In this document: in pieces, positions 60,689 to 64,000 of the stretch
How positions within the stretch are numbered: the first letter of the stretch is position 1
Layout: each line of letters begins with the position of its first letter
DNA from: JAJDUF01 sp965238265
GTDB lineage: Bacteria > Chloroflexota > UBA11872 > UBA12225 > JAJDUF01
Reading direction: 5' to 3'
NCBI GenBank assembly: GCA_965238265.1
Contig: OZ250185.1
Span: 186,001-250,000, forward strand
DNA: 64,000 nucleotides
Program-made: the position numbers and the translations under genes
Notes under the pieces: generated by a model
Seen by the model: the letters and a program-made list of their open reading frames with translations, nothing else
What the model was told of the DNA's origin: nothing
The model's database searches: none

Positions 60689-60955
60689 TCATCGCCGGCT
60701 GACCAACCGATCCAAGCTCTTCTTGCCGCCACTTGAGGGCACTGGGACATTGAGGACTCCGTGCATTGGGTCCTTGGTGTCGCCGGTGTCGCCTTCCGTG
60801 AGGACAAGAGTAGAGCCAGGAAAGGTAATGCTCCCCAAAGTCTTGCCGTCTTGCGTCACATGGCCCTCAATATGCTCAAGCGGGAGACCACCTCCGAGGG
60901 TGGCATCGCCGCCAGGCGCAAATGGGTTAGGATAGGACCAGAAATACCTCCTCAA
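60689..60955 (-). CDS. possible hypothetical protein (88 aa)
   Basis: Frame begins with TTG 60955 and encodes a Gly/Pro-rich segment GGGLPLEHIEGHVTQDGKTLGSITFPGSTLVLTEGD, reminiscent of a beta-rich secreted piece. It has no good upstream start and may be a gene fragment. The rest of 60956-61116 has no gene. Confidence 0.3.
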   Translation of the reverse strand: MRRYFWSYPNPFAPGGDATLGGGLPLEHIEGHVTQDGKTLGSITFPGSTLVLTEGDTGDTKDPMHGVLNVPVPSSGGKKSLDRLVSRR

Positions 60956-61116
60956 AGTACTGCCTCAATGACCTCCTTGACTTCCTTCACGAGTCTTGCT
61001 AGGAGTCAAGGGGCGTTTTTCAACTGTTTGCCTGTCACCGTCTTCTCGCCCTGGCACGGCCGTTCTTGTTCTCCCGGTGCTAACCGCGTCCGCCTCTGCA
61101 GCAAAGGAACAGGACC

Positions 61117-62334
61117 TTGAATTCCGGTGATACTGCGTGGATCATCGTTGCCACCGCTTTGGTCTTGTTCATGACCTTGCCGGGTCTGGCGATGTTTTAT
61201 GCCGGCCTGGTGCGCTCCCAGTCGGTACTGTCCGTGGTGATGCACTGCTTCTCTATTGCTGCTGTGGCCAGTCTGCTGTGGCTGGTCGTGGGTTACAGTC
61301 TGGCCTTCAGCGACAGCCTCGTCGGAATCTTAGGTGGGCTGGGTAACGCCTTCTTCGCCGGCATCGAGCCGGACACGCTGAAAGGCTCCATTCCGGAGAT
61401 TGTATTCGCCATCTTCCAGATGACTTTTGCCATCATCACCCCGGCCCTGATCGTGGGCGCCTACGTGGAGCGCATCAGGTTCTCGGCGGTGCTGATCCTG
61501 AGCGGCGCTTGGCTGCTTCTGGTCTACTCGCCGATCTGCCATTGGGTCTGGGGGGGCGGTTGGCTGGGCGAGCTTGGCGTGATGGACTTCGCGGGCGGCT
61601 TGGTAGTACATGCCAGCGCCGGAGTGTCGGCTCTGGTCATCGCCGCCGTACTAGGTAGGCGGCGCGGTTTCCCTGACCGGCTCCAGCCCCCGCACAATCC
61701 TGGCCTGACCGCGGCGGGCGCCGCGATGCTCTGGGTTGGCTGGTTCGGTTTCAATGGGGGCAGCCAGCTGGCTGCCGACGGCGGCGCCGGCATGGCCATC
61801 GCCGTGACCCATATGGCTGCCGCTAGCGCCGCCGTCGTCTGGTCCGCGGTCGAGTGGATCAAGTTCGGCAAGCCTTCGCTGGTCGGCACCGTCACCGGCG
61901 TGATCGCGGGCCTCGCTACCGCTACTCCCGCCTCCGGCTTCGTCGGCCCAATCGGCGGCTTGATCCTGGGCGCGGTCGCGGGCCTGGTATGTTTCTTTGC
62001 CGTTGACGTGGTGAAGGGGCGGCTGAAGATAGACGACTCGCTCGATGTCTTCGCCGTACACGGCGTCGGCGGCACTCTCGGCACGCTGCTGGTCTCCGTT
62101 CTGGCGGTAGGCGCTTTGGGCGGGGGCGGCCTGATGGTCGAGAGCGGCGCGATCGGCGCCCAGCTGGGCGTACAGGCGCTTGGTGTGGTTGCGACCGCAG
62201 CTTGGGCCGCCGTTATCACCTTCATCATCGTGAAGGTTACGGCCGCGCTCACCGGCGGACTGCGAGTTGACGAGAAAGACGAACAGGTAGGTCTCGACCT
62301 TGTTACTCACGGTGAACGGGGTTATGACCTGTAG
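61117..62334 (+). CDS. amtB: ammonium transporter
   Basis: 405 aa, about eleven membrane helices. FMTLPGLAMFYAGLVRSQSV is the first helix, CHWVWGGGWLGELGVMDFAGGLVVHASAG holds the pore histidine and Asp, and HGVGGTLGTLL the second histidine. TTG 61117 is the start. It lies 21 bp before the P-II gene, the usual partner that blocks AmtB when nitrogen is plentiful. Confidence 0.94.
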   Translation: MNSGDTAWIIVATALVLFMTLPGLAMFYAGLVRSQSVLSVVMHCFSIAAVASLLWLVVGYSLAFSDSLVGILGGLGNAFFAGIEPDTLKGSIPEIVFAIFQMTFAIITPALIVGAYVERIRFSAVLILSGAWLLLVYSPICHWVWGGGWLGELGVMDFAGGLVVHASAGVSALVIAAVLGRRRGFPDRLQPPHNPGLTAAGAAMLWVGWFGFNGGSQLAADGGAGMAIAVTHMAAASAAVVWSAVEWIKFGKPSLVGTVTGVIAGLATATPASGFVGPIGGLILGAVAGLVCFFAVDVVKGRLKIDDSLDVFAVHGVGGTLGTLLVSVLAVGALGGGGLMVESGAIGAQLGVQALGVVATAAWAAVITFIIVKVTAALTGGLRVDEKDEQVGLDLVTHGERGYDL

Positions 62335-62355
62335 GCACACGGAGGAGCACACGCG

Positions 62356-62676
62356 ATGAAACTGGTTACGGCACGGATTCAACCGCACCGGCTCAATCCT
62401 GTACACGAAGCCCTCGTGGACATCGGGGTCACCAATCTTACCGCCAGTGAAGTCAAGGGTTTCGGCGGTGGTGTGGGCCATGCCGAGATCCACCGTGCCT
62501 CTGCATACAAGGTCACCTTCATGCCGATGGTGAAGATCGAGGCAGTAGTGGCAGACGGTTTGGTCGAGCGGGTCGTGGCCGCCGTCCACCAAGCGAGCGC
62601 CGGTAGTCAGGCCCAACCCTCCAAGATATGGGTCAGTGAGGTACTATCCGAGGAGACCGTGGAAGCAGCACCTTAG
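62356..62676 (+). CDS. glnK: P-II nitrogen regulator
   Basis: 106 aa. MKLVTARIQPHRLNPVHEAL at the start, T-loop GHAEIHRASAY, and FMPMVKIEAVV follow GlnB/GlnK proteins. The T-loop keeps the tyrosine equivalent to Tyr51, but has His in place of the usual Tyr46 and RAS for RGA. It senses 2-oxoglutarate and ATP/ADP and regulates the adjacent AmtB. The C-terminus WVSEVLSEETVEAAP is somewhat variant. Confidence 0.9.
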   Translation: MKLVTARIQPHRLNPVHEALVDIGVTNLTASEVKGFGGGVGHAEIHRASAYKVTFMPMVKIEAVVADGLVERVVAAVHQASAGSQAQPSKIWVSEVLSEETVEAAP

Positions 62677-62787
62677 AGGCTGTGTGAAACGAGTGTCCGT
62701 TTGTGGTGAGCTGTCGAACCATGAACGGCGATTGCAAGAGGGTCCCGCACACACCCTCTTGGCTTTGGGGATAAGGAGGCGAGACCG

Positions 62788-63132
62788 ATGGGACTTAGCA
62801 ACGAGTGGGAGTGGAAAGACGAGGCCTTAATCGCAAAGGCCGATGGGCGCATTGACGGCACCAACGCCCGTGAATTCCAGGATGCCTTGGAAACCGTGAT
62901 CAAGGCGAGCGACCGGGTCATGATCCTGGATCTCGAGCACCTCTCCTACATCAGCAGCGCGGGCCTGCGGGTCATTCTGCTGGCCGCCAAGGAGCTCCGC
63001 AAACAAGACACGAAATTTGCGGTCTGCTCGCTTTCCAATTCGATCCGCGAGGTCTTCGAAATCAGTGGCTTCGACCAGATCATCCCGGTGCATGCTTCTC
63101 TGGCCGAGGCCATCGCCGCCCTCAAAGACTGA
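62788..63132 (+). CDS. STAS-domain anti-sigma factor antagonist
   Basis: 114 aa. LDLEHLSYISSAGLRVILLAA contains the phosphorylatable serine of SpoIIAA-like proteins. Upstream ATAAGGAGGCGAG is a good ribosome binding site. It lies 92 bp before a response regulator-PP2C phosphatase, the enzyme that would dephosphorylate such a STAS protein, so they form a partner-switching module. The sigma factor or kinase partners are outside the window. Confidence 0.85.
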   Translation: MGLSNEWEWKDEALIAKADGRIDGTNAREFQDALETVIKASDRVMILDLEHLSYISSAGLRVILLAAKELRKQDTKFAVCSLSNSIREVFEISGFDQIIPVHASLAEAIAALKD

Positions 63133-63221
63133 GCGAGTCGCTCCCTCTTGCCGGCCTGCGGAATCGGAGTCGCTGCGGGGCAACACCATGGTGGGCCTGT
63201 AGTGGCAGCGTTGAAGTGAGA

Positions 63222-64000
63222 ATGATGGCAGACCCGTACAAGATTCTTGTTGTCGACGACGAGCCTGATCTCGAACCGCTCATGTTGCAGCGCATGCGGC
63301 GCAACATTCGCGCCGGCCGCTATACCTTCGTCTTCGCCCAAAACGGTGTGGAGGCGCTCGACAAGCTGCGCCAGGACGAGGACATCGACATGGTGCTCTC
63401 GGACATCAACATGCCGCAGATGGACGGCCTTACGCTGCTGGAGCAGATACCCAAGGTCGATCCCAATATCCGCTCCGTCATCATCTCGGCTTACGGCGAC
63501 ATGAAGAACATCCGCACGGCGATGAACCGGGGGGCGTTCGACTTTGTGACCAAGCCGGTTGACTTCAAGGACCTGCGGATTACGATTGACCGCACGCTGC
63601 GTCACCTTGAAGAGTGGCGCGCGGCGCTCCGCGCGCGGGACCAGTTGGTCTCGTTGCAGAACGAGCTTGATGTCGCCAGCAAGATGCAGCAGTCCATTCT
63701 TCCCACCCGGTTTCCCACAGACCCCGCCTACCAGGTTTTCGGCCACATGGTGCCGGCCCGGAACGTGGGGGGCGATTTCTTCGACGTGCTGCGTCTGGAG
63801 AACGGTTGGGTCGGCCTCGCCGTCGCAGATGTCTCGGACAAGGGCGTGCCCGCCGCGCTCTTCATGATGTCCAGCCGCACCTTGCTGAAGGGTGCGGCCA
63901 TCGGCATGGAGGCTCCCGGCGACGTGCTGCGTGAGGTCAACGACCTGCTCTGCGAGGACAACGAGACCGCGATGTTCGTCACCCTCCTCTACGCAGTGTA
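63222..64000 (+). CDS. response regulator with PP2C (RsbU/SpoIIE-like) phosphatase, cut by window end
   Basis: The N-terminal receiver domain is MADPYKILVVDDEP with acidic pocket and phosphoacceptor Asp in VLSDINMPQMDG, and the Lys in KPVDF. After a coiled linker (LQNELDVASKMQQSILP) the PP2C phosphatase begins with NVGGDFFDVLRLENG and VADVSDKGVPAALFM, the metal-binding Asp sites. It continues to the last base, so the end is not seen. ATG 63222 or 63225. A phosphorylated receiver would activate the phosphatase to free the upstream STAS protein. Confidence 0.9.
   Translation, partial: MMADPYKILVVDDEPDLEPLMLQRMRRNIRAGRYTFVFAQNGVEALDKLRQDEDIDMVLSDINMPQMDGLTLLEQIPKVDPNIRSVIISAYGDMKNIRTAMNRGAFDFVTKPVDFKDLRITIDRTLRHLEEWRAALRARDQLVSLQNELDVASKMQQSILPTRFPTDPAYQVFGHMVPARNVGGDFFDVLRLENGWVGLAVADVSDKGVPAALFMMSSRTLLKGAAIGMEAPGDVLREVNDLLCEDNETAMFVTLLYAV

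Noticed and set aside
1..64000. tRNA, rRNA genes or CRISPR arrays
   Set aside because: None could be recognised by eye; a covariance search would be decisive.

Overview
The window is a GC-rich bacterial chromosome segment. Gene content and style (nusA-ylxR...infB-rbfA-truB-ribF, a T-box-controlled trp operon, proline/threonine-rich linkers, many TTG and GTG starts, intergenic palindromes) suggest a Chloroflexota bacterium, perhaps near Thermomicrobia. This is a medium-confidence inference made without any database search.

Layout. (1) 0.5-7.4 kb: sugar and small-molecule genes (Gfo/Idh/MocA oxidoreductase, DUF3604-like PHP protein, aldo/keto reductase, Eis-like acetyltransferase, FGGY kinase). 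(2) 7.5-9.6 kb: a secreted MA-type metalloprotease-like protein with two small unknown genes. (3) 10.0-11.6 kb: nusA and ylxR, the first half of the nusA-infB operon, followed by a TIM-barrel glycosidase-like gene. (4) 13.2-25.2 kb: a decaying mobile segment with a ribbon-helix-helix gene, a frameshifted large serine recombinase, a broken HEPN/RES toxin, a relic of a second recombinase, and a replication/recombination module (primase, Rad52-like annealing protein, unknown gene, adenine-methyltransferase-like gene, SNF2 helicase). (5) 25.5-41.4 kb: an intact defence island. (6) 41.7-47.4 kb: a sialidase-like gene, then the second half of the nusA-infB operon (infB, rbfA, truB, ribF). (7) 47.5-54.9 kb: an aldo/keto reductase and trpE-G-D-C-F-B behind a tryptophan-type T-box; trpB is frameshifted and trpA is not seen. 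(8) 55-64 kb: cold-shock protein, a broken Ser/Thr kinase sensor with an FHA partner, obg, GlsB-type membrane protein, amtB-glnK, STAS protein, and a response regulator-phosphatase cut by the window end.

Main result. The defence island is built around one divergent promoter at about 38.0 kb, flanked by an inverted repeat. To the right lies a compact type IV CBASS operon: a QueC-like Cap9, a TGT-like Cap10, a CD-NTase with a glycine-rich N-terminus, and a SLOG-like protein that is the likely effector and looks unusual. To the left lies a six-gene run: an XRE-ImmA/IrrE fusion (resembling a fused CapH-CapP regulator), a PIN protein, hsdM, hsdS, a 1515-aa Avs-like STAND NTPase with an N-terminal nuclease-like region, and hsdR. 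I infer that a single protease-repressor may control both arms.

The whole 13.3-41.6 kb block sits inside the normally contiguous nusA-infB operon and is bounded by a 24-bp imperfect inverted repeat. A second theme is gene disruption: several genes carry short frame-breaking tandem duplications (2, 8, 8 and 17 bp), single-base losses or in-frame TAG codons. These could be real decay, slippage or assembly error; read-level checks would decide.
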